DNA of 64,000 nucleotides from Escarpia spicata (Eukaryota; Annelida; Polychaeta; Sabellida; Siboglinidae). The DNA is taken from NCBI GenBank assembly GCA_963995525.1, contig OZ023210.1, forward strand, positions 3,880,996-3,944,995, given 5' to 3'. Under the pieces are notes generated by a model. That model was not told the DNA's origin. It did no database searches and saw nothing but the letters and a program-made list of their open reading frames with translations. Numbering within the stretch: the first letter of the stretch is position 1; each line of letters opens with the position of its first letter. The position numbers and the translations under genes are program-made. Shown here piece by piece: positions 21,001 through 28,149 of this stretch.

Positions 21001-23368
21001 ACTCCGTCTACTCATTACCATTCTCCTTCTGTTCATTGCCATTCTCCTTCTATTCATTACCATTCTCCTTCTGTTCATTGCCATTCTCCTTCTACTAATT
21101 ACCATTTTCCTTCTATTCATTACCATTCTCCTTCTACTAATTACCATTTTCCTTCTATTCATTACCATTCTCCTTCTACTAATTACCGTTCTCCTTCTAT
21201 TCATTACCATTCTCCTACTAATTAACATTCTCCTAGTAATTACCATTCTCCTTTTACTAATTACCATTCTCTTTCTACTCATTGCCATTCTCTTTCTACT
21301 CATTGCCATTCCCATACTATGTGTCCAACCACATTAATCAAGCATAAGATGACGAGTTTGTTTGTTTTTAGACCTGGAGCGAGTGAACTCTCCATTGACT
21401 TGGGCCTACTGAAGCCGCTGTGGAAACTCTTCAACACTATGAGCCGGACAAACCCCCCGGAAAGGGGAACTATTGTACCCTCCGTCCTCCGTGCCCTCAC
21501 CGAGCTCTTTCTCATCGCCGAAACTCTTGCCCTGGTGAGTGTTTTACACCAGTGTTCATTATGGGAAACTATATCTGTACTTTGTGTTGTGTGACTAGGA
21601 AATGGTTTGCAGCAGATAATCTCGACTGTTATATCACCTTTTATTGTTTAACAACCTGCTGCTGTTCTTCTACATTTCAGTAACAATTAGCATTGTAGTG
21701 CATTTTATTTTAAACATTTCCATTACATTGCAAAAAGTTAACATGGAAGAATAGAAATAATTATTTTAAGGGTAAGTTCTTACATAACAGTATTCTGTCC
21801 ATACAACTGCCCAAAGCACTTTGCATTTTACTCCCAGGTAGAACTGTTCAATAGAACACCATCTTGAAGCATTCGTCTCTGGGAAGCATTCAGGCATGCT
21901 ACAACTAATGCACAAAGACAGTTATACACAAATATCCACCACTGTCTATAGCCAGGTACTCAGTCATACAGCTGAGTGAACTGGAGCAATGTAGAGTGAA
22001 CGATCTTGCCCAAGGTTTGACACAGCAACACAGGATAGGAACCTGGGTTCTTTCGATTGAGACTCCGATGCTGTAGCCACTGCGCTCTACGCAGATAATT
22101 ATGCACATGTTGTGTGTGTGTGATGACAATGTTAGACCTTGTAAAACCAAAGAAATTATAAGGACTGTCAAAGAAAGAAACATGCATGCGTGTTCATAAA
22201 GACTTAACAAGATTACTATCCAGAAGGAAACGACACAGCAGGTGGACACCGAACCTTTACCTTATTCAGAGTCAACGTTTTTGTGTCTGTATTTCCTCTT
22301 TGATATATTTGCTAGTGTTGTTTTCGAAAATGATGTCAACTGTGTGTTTGTAGGAGTGGGAGATGTCACATGAGTACATGGTCATGTTGCACGATGAAGA
22401 CGACATCCAGAGGGTCGTCTTCCAGGTGAGTCAGTGTTTTATCACATTGAACAGGGTTTCTTCTTCCCCTCAATCACAATTGTTCTATTGTTATTTATAG
22501 CTGTGGTTTTAAATTGTACTTATTCAGTTATTCATCCGTCTACAGGTATGATCTTAGTTAATTCATTTATGCAGTTATAAATTTTAAATAATATTTGTAT
22601 TATATTTATTTGCAATTTTTTAAACTTACTTTATTAAATATTGTAAAGCATCCCCGAACAATAATTTGGATGAGGTGCTGTGCAAAACATTTATTATTAT
22701 CCGTCTCAGTCTTGTGCCATTCTTACTTTACTTTGCAGTTCAACTTGCCTTTTCTATGTCCCTGTTACCTCACCATCACCCTCACCATCACCCGTAGTTT
22801 GTCTTCCTCTTCTCTTTCTACGTCCCTGTTCCCTCATCATCACCCATAACTTAAGTCTTCCTTTTCTCTTTCTAAAACAACTGACATTCTAATGTCATAT
22901 TTAGGATATAAAATAAATATGTAGAAGTCTTTACTAGTTTAGTTAGTCAATGTCATGTATATCATACAAGAAAACAATGAATTGCACTGTTTCAATGTTT
23001 ATAAAGAATAAGGAAATGACAACAGTTGTAGGGTCAAAGTAATGGAATTCTTTATGAAAATCTAAAATGTAATTGCTCTTTAAAACACTGGCTAAGAAAA
23101 ATAAATATTAGTTCATTCTGTACAACGAGTAGTCATTTTGTTTCCCACCTATTTTCTTAACTGTTTAATAAAATTGTATAGTAAATATTAAAATATGTTG
23201 TTTATTGATGTGTTTCAGGGTCTAGAGAATGTGGCTGCCATTAGTCTGATGCTGGACTACAAAAACAAGGCCACTGAAGGCTTCGAGGCCCTGAAACACA
23301 AAACAACAAGTTCAAGTGACAGACAGAAGACATGTGTGGCTTCATCAAGTAGCTATGCCAGTACTTAG
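22..23368 (+). CDS. ZZEF1: ZZEF1 (zinc finger ZZ-type and EF-hand domain protein 1), C-terminal 17 exons
   Basis: Partial gene; the 5' part lies before the window. Exons: 22-75, 474-614, 3349-3460, 4268-4479, 5388-5576, 5715-5821, 6254-6310, 7737-7811, 9667-9841, 11491-11667, 11986-12182, 14667-14782, 15429-15573, 16602-16718, 21372-21534, 22354-22425, 23219-23368. They sum to 2259 nt (752 codons plus TAG), all with GT-AG borders and compatible phases. The product follows the end of vertebrate ZZEF1 in order: an IFALFVVAGFPEV segment, a LILKHF-like stretch (VVLKHFPDKNQ), LWVLSLTLKGL, KSKSAVLLRREL, VLYARQVL, a CUB-like beta domain (FSGPKENW ... YYKFTSE ... CGYKFTVTGG, exons 11-13) and an ENVAAISLMLDYKNKAT tail. 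The family is a very large (about 3000 residues in human) EF-hand/DOC/ZZ protein. A histone-tail and chromatin-reader role is reported for its ZZ fingers, which are outside this window. Eleven or so of the sixteen introns carry tandem arrays. Identification is firm; exact splice choice at exons 4, 11 and 14 is complicated by copied splice sites. Confidence 0.93.
76..473 (+). other. ZZEF1 intron, no internal feature seen
   Basis: 398 nt of AT-rich sequence without recognisable repeat, RNA or coding potential. Confidence 0.6.
474..614 (+). CDS. ZZEF1: ZZEF1 exon 2 of window
   Basis: Acceptor TATCACAG, donor GTAGGC. 47 codons, phase 0. Contains VVLKHFPDKNQTLVVD and a basic KKSRKRR patch, aligned with the ILKHFTEKNRAVIVD / KTRKRK stretch of the vertebrate protein. 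Confidence 0.88.
826..1728. repeat. GT-rich minisatellite, about 30-bp unit
   Basis: Alternating blocks of the type TCTGGTCCATGTAT and CTATGGTCCGTGTG make a 30-bp period (15-bp half units), about 30 copies, moderately diverged. The period is a multiple of three, which keeps long frames open on both strands. These are not genes. Confidence 0.9.
2286..2425. mobile_element. Partial MITE-like element related to the one at 41.7-42.1 kb
   Basis: Contains GGCACTTGTG followed by GAATCCGGACCC, TTTTGAAGC, ATAGCGAC and AGCGATATAGCAG. The same motifs in the same order occur, partly inverted, at 41707-42111. It lies between two blocks of the same GT-rich array. Coding capacity is absent. Confidence 0.55.
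2434..3346. repeat. GT-rich minisatellite abutting ZZEF1 exon 3
   Basis: Same family as the array at 0.83-1.73 kb: TCTGGTCCGTGTAT / CTGTGGTCCGTGTG, 30-bp period, about 30 copies and much more homogeneous. Its last unit runs directly into the GTGTCCAG acceptor of the exon starting at 3349. Confidence 0.92.
3349..3460 (+). CDS. ZZEF1: ZZEF1 exon 3 of window
   Basis: Begins right after GTGTCCAG, where the large GT-rich array ends. The array therefore supplies the branch and acceptor neighbourhood. 37 codons plus 1 nt (SKDDYVEREGRD...), donor GTGAGA. It leaves phase 1. Confidence 0.8.
3715..4302 (+). repeat. 61-bp tandem array containing the ZZEF1 exon 4 acceptor
   Basis: Each unit carries GTGTGTTGCAG followed by TGAGTGGGGACCATGTGAG and ends TCACTGTTGAGAG. 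TTGCAG acceptor copies occur at 3837, 3898, 3959, 4020, 4081, 4142, 4203 and 4264 (positions of the G of GCAG), exactly 61 bp apart. A degenerate TACAG copy precedes them. The last one is the exon acceptor. So the unit spans intron end plus exon start. Confidence 0.92.
4268..4479 (+). CDS. ZZEF1: ZZEF1 exon 4 of window
   Basis: Entered in phase 1 through GTTGCAG at 4261-4267, giving VTGDHVSVEGLWVLSLTLKG. LWVLSLTLKG aligns with TWVLSLALKG of vertebrate ZZEF1. It ends with SKLWLLKDLE before GTGAGA. The acceptor and first ~45 nt recur upstream as a 61-bp tandem array. The copy at 4264 is chosen because it is the last one and because only it continues into the conserved sequence. Confidence 0.85.
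4566..4990. repeat. 34-bp pyrimidine-rich minisatellite
   Basis: Unit of the form CTCTCCTAGTCTCCCTCCAT plus GATCCTCTCCTATT, about 12 copies, inside the ZZEF1 intron before exon 5. It does not include a splice junction. Confidence 0.9.
5388..5576 (+). CDS. ZZEF1: ZZEF1 exon 5 of window
   Basis: Acceptor GCGACAG, donor GTAAGA. 63 codons. It starts ILSLMLYTGD (vertebrate ILSIMLYSS) and continues as an acidic, low-conservation linker (EEDSKEELVVPDD...). Confidence 0.88.
5596..5672. repeat. CA-rich microsatellite
   Basis: ACACACGCATGCA-type alternating purine-pyrimidine tract in the short intron between ZZEF1 exons 5 and 6. Confidence 0.8.
5715..5821 (+). CDS. ZZEF1: ZZEF1 exon 6 of window
   Basis: Acceptor TTCCCAG, donor GTGAGT. 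It encodes MLHEYLNVPMPVLRALLE, aligned with the AHDALNAPLHILRAIYE helix pair of the family. It leaves phase 2. Confidence 0.87.
5873..6046. repeat. Perfect 63-bp inverted repeat (hairpin)
   Basis: The arm 5873-5935 is the exact reverse complement of 5984-6046, with a 48-bp AT-rich loop between them. Every base of the 63 pairs. A (TA)n run follows at once (6047-6082). There is no coding content. It may be a small foldback/MITE or a recent snap-back duplication. Confidence 0.93.
6254..6310 (+). CDS. ZZEF1: ZZEF1 exon 7 of window
   Basis: Short 57-nt exon between GTGACAG and GTAAGT. It encodes QQLEEVQKLPKKW with the Trp codon split over the junction. It corresponds to the IRSLAQRW region of the vertebrate protein. 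Confidence 0.82.
6660..7712. repeat. 16-bp minisatellite before ZZEF1 exon 8
   Basis: About 65 copies of GTCAGTGACTGCACGT with variants at the dinucleotide before CGTGTC. It stops about 25 nt before the exon 8 acceptor, so it makes up most of the intron. Confidence 0.93.
7737..7811 (+). CDS. ZZEF1: ZZEF1 exon 8 of window
   Basis: 75 nt between GTCCACAG and GTGAGTGG. It encodes AAELALDNVTDNGMVLVSPP. It is sandwiched between a 16-bp array ending 25 nt before the acceptor region and a 17-bp array that starts inside its own donor. Confidence 0.84.
7812..8480. repeat. 17-bp minisatellite starting in the ZZEF1 exon 8 donor
   Basis: Unit GTGTGGACGGTGGTCGA, about 39 copies, with T/C and G/A variants arranged in recurring series. 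The first unit is the donor itself (GTGAGTGGACGGTGGTCGA), so the array grew from the intron's first bases. Confidence 0.9.
8585..8682. repeat. Dispersed repeat fragment, family shared with 34.62-34.68 kb
   Basis: An (AATAAT)n stretch followed by AAATCCTCGAAAACCAAACTC. The same arrangement with AAATCCTTGGAAACCAAGCTC follows an AATAATAATAAG run at 34618-34682. Likely the 3' end of a SINE-like element; this is inference. Confidence 0.45.
8692..9200. repeat. 50-bp minisatellite
   Basis: Ten copies of a unit made of TTATATTAACACACCTAACT, AATCAAGCTAGTGTATGTGT and GCATGTATGG, nearly identical, in the intron before ZZEF1 exon 9. Confidence 0.93.
9667..9841 (+). CDS. ZZEF1: ZZEF1 exon 9 of window
   Basis: Acceptor TGTTGTAG, donor GTAACA. 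Conserved core KQRKSKSAVLLRRELEKRGK then SRYFLLT, aligned with KQRRSKSAALLHKEL ... RDYLFRV of vertebrate ZZEF1. Confidence 0.92.
10165..11312. repeat. 30-bp purine-rich minisatellite
   Basis: About 37 copies of GGGAGCAGTGGAGGGAGGGG plus GCTGTTGATA. Highly purine-rich on the + strand. Because the period is 30, frames stay open on both strands (for example a 452-codon minus frame). These are repeat translations only. Confidence 0.92.
11491..11667 (+). CDS. ZZEF1: ZZEF1 exon 10 of window
   Basis: Acceptor AACTCCAG, donor GTAGGT. 59 codons, phase 0. SVLYARQVLTALLADWPS matches TAVLYARHVLASLLAEWPS of the family almost residue for residue. Confidence 0.93.
11668..11985 (+). other. ZZEF1 intron, no internal feature seen
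   Basis: AT-rich; a T8 run upstream of the exon 11 acceptor is the only notable element. Confidence 0.55.
11986..12182 (+). CDS. ZZEF1: ZZEF1 exon 11 of window
   Basis: Acceptor TTTTTAG. Contains MTSCQFMEEAVMSRVTRES and IPGAAFLFVTFHD, the start of the CUB-like domain (vertebrate ALAACQFMEEP ... IPGAIYLSIKFD). The first donor is GTATGT at 12183. About fifteen further copies of this exon edge plus donor follow every 27 bp in the same frame, so the exon could end at later copies, each adding YVSVTFHDR-type blocks. Confidence 0.87.
12164..12600 (+). repeat. 27-bp in-frame array containing the ZZEF1 exon 11 donor
   Basis: Unit CACCTTCCACGACAG then GTATGTCAGTGT, about 15-16 copies from 12183. Each unit holds the last exon bases (TTCCAYGACAG) and the GT donor. 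Most copies keep AGGTATG; variants with AGGTTCA or AGGTTGT exist and one has lost the AGGT. In the exon frame every unit reads YVSVTFHDR or similar, with no stop until a TAA at 12610-12612. Confidence 0.93.
13130..13600. repeat. Two diverged copies of a ~270-bp segment
   Basis: The segment with GTTCAGTAACGTTTTCTCTA, GTGTCACTGTACACAAGAA and TTTGATTGAATTATTCT near 13.20-13.31 kb recurs at 13.47-13.60 kb with substitutions. Old tandem duplication or two insertions of a dispersed repeat. The rest of the intron (12.6-14.67 kb) shows nothing I can name. Confidence 0.65.
14667..14782 (+). CDS. ZZEF1: ZZEF1 exon 12 of window
   Basis: Acceptor CTGTTGTAG, donor GTAACA. Encodes CATAEDNDQLVMATSSDY ... 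HVFSGPKENWVNF. This aligns with CNTEEGCDELAMSSSSDF ... HSFSGSQQKWKDF, the middle of the CUB-like domain. Confidence 0.92.
14783..15428 (+). other. ZZEF1 intron, no internal feature seen
   Basis: AT-rich, with TTTATTT-type runs near 15.12-15.25 kb; no coding or structured element recognised. Confidence 0.5.
15429..15573 (+). CDS. ZZEF1: ZZEF1 exon 13 of window
   Basis: Acceptor GGTCATAG, donor GTGGGT. Encodes DSLYYKFTSECMSEDCGYKF and TVTGGLLDRFNTGYLIL, the end of the CUB-like domain (vertebrate DTLYYRFTSDMSNTEWGYKF). Confidence 0.93.
15574..16601 (+). other. ZZEF1 intron, no internal feature seen
   Basis: AT-rich intron of about 1 kb. Possible decayed repeat material around 16.26-16.34 kb, not assignable to a family. 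Confidence 0.5.
16602..16718 (+). CDS. ZZEF1: ZZEF1 exon 14 of window
   Basis: Acceptor GTGTTACAG. Encodes CCKQTEQQRLKAIQLLLKVM (vertebrate ACRQTGHQRLKAIHLLLRIV). The donor is GTACGC at 16719. The last ~20 nt of the exon plus the donor are then repeated 53 more times with a 65-bp period. The period is not a multiple of three, so use of a distal copy would usually break the frame. Confidence 0.88.
16693..20212 (+). repeat. 65-bp, 54-copy array containing the ZZEF1 exon 14 donor
   Basis: Units are the exon edge GATGCAGACACAGTTCAG, then GTACGCAGCCTTCTGTAGAC, then TGACAACCTTAAACTGTAAGGCAAGGT. The first unit is the true exon end (with GTCATGCAG). About 54 copies with very few variants. Variant copies (GTCATGCAG, CACGTACG, CAGGTCAGG, GCAGGCACAGG, GCAGTCTTC) recur at a spacing of 1235 bp, which is 19 units, showing a later large duplication inside the array. 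Confidence 0.96.
20805..21312. repeat. 21-bp minisatellite before ZZEF1 exon 15
   Basis: About 24 copies of ATTACCATTCTCCTTCTACTC and variants; pyrimidine-rich on the + strand. Period 21 keeps frames open in several readings, which are not real genes. Confidence 0.9.
21372..21534 (+). CDS. ZZEF1: ZZEF1 exon 15 of window
   Basis: Acceptor GTTTTTAG, donor GTGAGT. Encodes LGLLKPLWKLFNTM and LRALTELFLIAETLAL (vertebrate LALLKPLWQLFTHM, HRALTELFFVTEN). Confidence 0.93.
21815..22110 (-). mobile_element. tRNA-derived SINE-like element
   Basis: Read on the minus strand from 22110: a TAGAGCGCAGTGGCTACAGC box A-like start, CTCAATCGAAAGAACC, then AGGTTCCTATCC resembling box B. A body with TTGGGCAAGATCGTTCACTC follows. 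The tail (TCTCTGGGAAG, CTGTTCAATAGAACACCATC on +) is shared with 62063-62165. Family name unknown. Confidence 0.5.
22354..22425 (+). CDS. ZZEF1: ZZEF1 exon 16 of window
   Basis: 24 codons between GTTTGTAG and GTGAGT: EWEMSHEYMVMLHDEDDIQR..., aligned with LGVLQEYLLALTTEEHLLR. Confidence 0.87.
22426..23218 (+). other. ZZEF1 last intron, no major feature
   Basis: A short two-copy repeat (TTTGTCTTCCTCTTCTCTTTC and relatives with CCTGTTMCCTCA) at about 22.76-22.87 kb. Otherwise plain AT-rich sequence. Confidence 0.5.
23219..23368 (+). CDS. ZZEF1: ZZEF1 terminal exon
   Basis: Acceptor TGTTTCAG. Encodes GLENVAAISLMLDYKNKATE (vertebrate ALQNIAAISLAINYPNKAT), then a Ser/Thr/Lys-rich tail of about 28 residues longer than the human end, and a TAG stop at 23366-23368. 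Confidence 0.92.
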   Translation, partial: GLENVAAISLMLDYKNKATEGFEALKHKTTSSSDRQKTCVASSSSYAST

Positions 23369-24345
23369 CAGTCATAATAAAGAACTGTGTCTGAGATTTC
23401 TTTTACAAGAATACTAGCCAATTGTATTTATTGCTGCGACTTTCCTTGGGTGATGTAAGAATATAAATAGGAATTTTCACAAACGAAATTGAATACACAA
23501 AAATAATTGTGATGCTCTTTGCTTAAACACTATGCATTCTGGGTGGGAGATTACCGAGTTTGAAATGGTCATGTCTAATGTTTAATGTTACAGTTTTGTA
23601 TGTGACAATGACCGATGAACCATTGAACATATTTCACACTGGCACACAATGCACTAGCCAGAGTACGCTCGGTTAAATGCATTTATTTAGTTCTACAAAA
23701 AGAAGACTATTAGCATTTTAATTATGTTGTCAGGTTTTAATTCTATTGTATAAATTATCCAGTAATTACAATTCCTGCATTGCAATTTCTGTGATGTAAA
23801 ATGTGCCATAGGATTGTTAACATCTGGTAGTGTATTATAAAATGCCAGAGATACTCCACCAACGTGGTACATGAGATCGGTAAAACTAAAGTTGGAATCA
23901 CTTGGAAAATATATTGTTACTGTATGTAGTTTGTAAATGTTATTTGTTACTGTGTCAATATAAAAAGAATTGTAATAATTGTTATTTATTTGCACAAGCG
24001 ATGTAAAATTCCTGTTCCCAACAGTGATGGTCTAACATTTGTATTGTTGTGATGACCAAACTACAGTTTTAATTCATGTTTTTAGTTTGCCATCTATCTT
24101 TTGTTAGATATCAAGTACATATTACTCTGTTGACTTTGATGGAATAATATTTAAATAACATTTGAATGGCCACTGTGATGTTAAGACACCTTGTGCCCAT
24201 AAACTGTCAGCATTTATACTGTGTTAAAGTACAATAATGATGCAATGTAAATACTCTTTTGTATGTCATGATTACATAGAATTTCTTCAATTATTTAAAT
24301 GCAAAAATAGTAACACTTGTAGAATAAATAACACTTGTTTATACA
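23369..24345 (+). other. ZZEF1: ZZEF1 3' UTR region with two AATAAA signals
   Basis: AATAAA at 23376-23381 lies only 8 nt after the stop. A second AATAAA at 24323-24328 lies at the end of an open AT-rich stretch. The distal one is more plausible for a normal-length 3' UTR. On the minus strand AATAAA at 23985-23990 could serve the convergent F-box gene, so the two 3' UTRs may overlap. Confidence 0.45.
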
Positions 24346-24457
24346 TTCTTTCACAGACAGAGTTTGTGTGTTTTCATTTAGCCAAGAATAGACCTTGTCC
24401 TTGAGATCTGTGTCTTCCTGTTCCTCCATACATGAAGGTGATCGTCATAGTGGAGAA

Positions 24458-25750
24458 TTAGAAGTACCAATAGTCAGTTACAAGGTCTGAAATGATCTTG
24501 TCACTGGCAACTGTCCAATCATAACCAAACTGGTATGATACTTCTGTCTCCAAGCTGCTTATTGACGACTTGTTGGTGATGAGCCAGTTTGTGAAATCGG
24601 GTTCTCTGCTTTCCAGTTGCCCCCCATCAAATTCAAGTGATAACTGGTCTGCAGAAATGACAAACTGAGAAAGCTTTCTCTCACTGGCTATCAGCAGAAC
24701 TGTTGTGCTAGAAATATTGAATCCGTACACCAAAGTATGTAAACGTGTGCACTTGTGAACAAGATCGATCAGCGACGTCGGTAATCGCCGGTCATTCAAC
24801 TCGGTGTAATCGTTTGTGGAGTCTTTTGCACAAACAAATGTCTCGAGGGTTTTGTGGTAGTTGTGCGCGATGGTGTCGAGAATGCCTTTTGTGAGCGATG
24901 TCGACAGGTTCACTAGTACGATGGCAATGAGCGGAACTTGTGCAGAAAACATGGACCGCAGAAGTGTCAGATTATACAGGACTAGATTCACACAAAAGTT
25001 TGGTTTCTGCGCCAGTACGTGCTGCCACACAACGGGCGAGTAAGTAAGAGCTCCGAGGTAGTCGGTGTCCTGAAACAGGGTCAGCTGTTCAAGGTCATTC
25101 ATACTGAGGTGCATCAGGAGGACGTCGGATAACTCCTCACGTCTAACATGCAGCACCTGGAGCTTGGAGAACTGGGACAGCGACTGCAACGGCCCATCAT
25201 GACCGTCAATTGATATGCCTCCTAGCACGAGTTCTCTTACTTTGTGACTGTGTTTAGGCTTTGCCAGCATCCCCAGCAAGCAGCTGTGATGATCCATCGA
25301 CCACCATAGCGCTGGCTGCTTGAGCGAGATGTTGTGTAACTCGACGCAGTTCTCAAGAACGTCGCCAAATGCCCTTGTCACTTCGCTGTCCCAGCAAATG
25401 TTCCACAGTTTTATACATTGAAGGTGTGGACAAAATGTTGCCACATCATTCAGTAATTGATTAACAGCCTGCTGTTGAATGCCTATACCGTATCTGACAT
25501 CCAGACTGACAGCACTGATGTACTTTCCATATTTCTGAACGCACTGACTAAACTGTTGTACTGTGCCTTGTTCACGGTATTGAAGCTCTGTCCACGAGGT
25601 GGGATAACACAGATGAGGCTCCCAAGATGGTAGTGCCTCAATGACAGACAATTTATCCTGCCACGGGAGGTAGTAAAGAATATGTGAGACGACAAGAGAT
25701 GGCAGGTAGAAGAGACGTTGAGTGTCGTAGGCAGTAACATCGGAACACAT
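24458..25750 (-). CDS. FBXO33: FBXO33-like F-box protein
   Basis: 430 codons, starting MCSDVTAY and ending DLVTDYWYF. Residues about 13-50 form an F-box (LPSLVVSHILYYLPWQDKLS ... WTELQY), the Skp1-binding module of SCF ubiquitin ligases. The rest is an LRR-like solenoid without strict repeats. The C-terminal half aligns by eye with vertebrate FBXO33: PLIAIVLVNLSTSLTKGILD for PLERIHFDSYITCVSGAIVD, then HKCTRLHTLVYGFNI, ISADQLSLEFDGGQLE for VTEESIDFDQGELAD. Human FBXO33 is about 555 residues, longer at the N-terminus. The ATG at 25748-25750 was chosen because a good acceptor (TTGCAG) sits about 10 nt upstream, implying a 5' UTR exon further right. An in-frame ATG lies upstream at 25826-25828 but would be intronic. 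Orthology versus FBXO39 or another F-box paralogue is not settled. Confidence 0.75.
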   Translation of the reverse strand: MCSDVTAYDTQRLFYLPSLVVSHILYYLPWQDKLSVIEALPSWEPHLCYPTSWTELQYREQGTVQQFSQCVQKYGKYISAVSLDVRYGIGIQQQAVNQLLNDVATFCPHLQCIKLWNICWDSEVTRAFGDVLENCVELHNISLKQPALWWSMDHHSCLLGMLAKPKHSHKVRELVLGGISIDGHDGPLQSLSQFSKLQVLHVRREELSDVLLMHLSMNDLEQLTLFQDTDYLGALTYSPVVWQHVLAQKPNFCVNLVLYNLTLLRSMFSAQVPLIAIVLVNLSTSLTKGILDTIAHNYHKTLETFVCAKDSTNDYTELNDRRLPTSLIDLVHKCTRLHTLVYGFNISSTTVLLIASERKLSQFVISADQLSLEFDGGQLESREPDFTNWLITNKSSISSLETEVSYQFGYDWTVASDKIISDLVTDYWYF

Positions 25751-25761
25751 TCTAAGTGACC

Positions 25762-27117
25762 TGCAACATATAAAATAAATCGTGGTGAGCAAGTATAGAA
25801 TGTCCATGAATTTAATTGTATGCAGCAATGTTTATGTAAATGCATAAATAACTTTTTTAATGCTTCCCAAGTCCAAGATGATTTATTCTGTACAATATTT
25901 TATCATAATAAATCTCATGATTGCGAATAACTTGATGTGGTCGAAACATAATATCATGACCGGAGTATGATGAATCATGATTTACTACCAGTAAGCATTA
26001 GCCTTAGAGTTGTCTTTTCTAACTAAGACCAAGACTAGTCTTACCAGGCACTAGTAGTAGTGTCATTGCAGACTGGTCAACCTATTTTTTTAAATATTAA
26101 ATAATAACATTTTAAAATTATTAATTAATCTAATTTATATAACTCGGCATAAGTGAATATGTAATGGCAGTTGATCAGTTTTTTTATGAGGAAAACTAAC
26201 AAAACCTCTATTTCATCAACAATGAAATTCACTTCATTGGCATTCATTTCAGTGGCATCCTGTGATCTTATCTATTTGTCATTGCCACCAAATGAACATG
26301 AGTTGTTCACAGGTTTAGTCTTTCAGGCTGCACTGTTCAGGGCAGAATACTTTCTCGGCTATGCTAAATACCCTTTCAACTGGGGCTAATGAGGCTGGAA
26401 TGCTGAGATGGTGAGGGACCAACTGAGCCAGAGTAGGAAAACTCAGAACTGCAGTGGGTCACTGTGACGATCTGTACATGGCTGACTGAGGTATTCATTC
26501 ACCTCACGTTTATCTGCTGATGTTATAAGTTTGCAATTTATATTTTCTGATCGTAGACTACTAGTTGTTGACAGGGTTAGCACATGTCCACATAACAGGC
26601 TCAGCATCCCCTTTGGACTTTTTAGCCAGGCTGTTGGCATGGGATTATATTAGTGTAGGAGACAGTCTGACTTGAGCCACCTTACTTCTACAGAGGAAGA
26701 CTGGCAGTTCTTGTTCTTAGCAGTTAGCACTGTCAGCCAGTGCCAAGTGGCATGGTCTCCATACTACATCAAAGGCATTTCCTGTGTCTAACTGGTGGGT
26801 TAACTACTAATTGACTCTTTATGGCTTAATTAAACAAACAGGTTTATGGCTTGAACTGCTAGTCTACAATTATTACGTTTGCTTAACAGGGTGTTTCTGA
26901 CTGGGAAAATATGCTGCCTGTTGCCATGTTTGGGTATCATAGTCATTGTTATCAGAGAATGAGGATGTACTGGGATGTGTAGGGATATTAAGGTTGTATA
27001 CTATCAGAAATAACAAAGTATTTAAAAAATAGTTGAACATTAAAATATTTCAGGAAAGTTTCATTTTATAACCAAATATATTCATTTTCCCCAGTACATA
27101 TTGAGAAAGTAGTCAGA
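25762..27117. other. Intergenic or 5' intron sequence, no gene seen
   Basis: Upstream of the F-box gene. AT-rich; no exon, RNA gene or repeat array recognised. Must contain the F-box gene's first non-coding exon and promoter, but I cannot place them. Confidence 0.4.
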
Positions 27118-27232
27118 TGTACTCGTAATGTACTCGTAAAATATGAGTACAAGTACGAGTCCATGACCCATAAGTTTCATGAGTACGAGTACTTCAAAAA
27201 TGTACTCGAGTACATGAGTACCGAGTACTTCG
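27118..27232. repeat. Cluster of GTACTCG / CGAGTAC motifs
   Basis: At least ten GAGTAC/GTACTC words in about 115 bp, in both orientations (for example ATGAGTACGAGTACTTC, TGTACTCGAGTACATG). Resembles the GTACTCG-rich segments seen beside some DNA transposon remnants in animal genomes. Origin uncertain. Confidence 0.55.
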
Positions 27233-27740
27233 GCCCCAGGTCTGCATCACACCACTCCAAATATCCGGCGGAGCAGGAGCACAACGAGAACTGACAGCGA
27301 TAGTCCACCAATACGACTTTTATTATCGCCCACTTTTCACAAATAAAATTTACTTTGAAAAGCATAATTAGACATAGTTATGTTACATGTATGTTGCAAA
27401 CACTTGTCAACATTCATTCGTAGTTAATACAAAAGTCCAAACGTTGCTCAGCTTAGCATCATACTGACCACACTTTCCTTGACAATAGTCAAGACATTTT
27501 GACGGCTGGCAATCTCTTTTAGGAACGATTTAGCTTTGTTGAAATGCGGACTTGTACCCGGTCGTGGGCGCGACATATTTGCATTAACTACGGCCCCCCT
27601 GCTTCGCGCGTTATCAAAAGTCCGCTAAGACGCAATATTTTCGTAATATAAATATGCCTGGGATGGTACTTTTTCACGTTGATAGGTTATTTATAGTATT
27701 GATGTTATTAGAAGGATGCGTAAATTAAATGTGTGACAAC

Positions 27741-27750
27741 TGGGGGCTCG
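27741..27750 (+). other. Retroelement primer-binding site, tRNA-Pro type
   Basis: TGGGGGCTCG just after the LTR-end motif GTGTGACA. It matches the 3' end complement of tRNA-Pro for ten bases; the following bases (CGCCGAGA) no longer match. Confidence 0.55.
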
Positions 27751-28149
27751 CGCCGAGATTTTGAGTTGGGCGGTAACTTTTGGTGCACAGGATTTGCTGA
27801 ACAAGAGCATTACGTTTCCCTATTACCGTATAACATGTTTGAGATGTTAGTTTAGAGGCAAGGCAGTGCCAAACTAAGAAACTAGGTCCTCCTCGAACTT
27901 CGTCTTTTAAGGAAGGGAACTAAATGCCATAAACTATCAGATACTTTATCGAGAAGTTATTTACCTAGGGTACGAACCATTACTTAATGGGTTAAATGAA
28001 GTAAGGGGTTCACGAGTAACAACGATTGACAGTAAGATAGACTGAATACGATGACGATCGTTATTACAGCTATTAGTTATCGTTTGTAAAGCATACAGTT
28101 TATGTATGCGCTAGCGGTCCCAGAGTTAGTCCAGTAGTTGACTAGTGTA

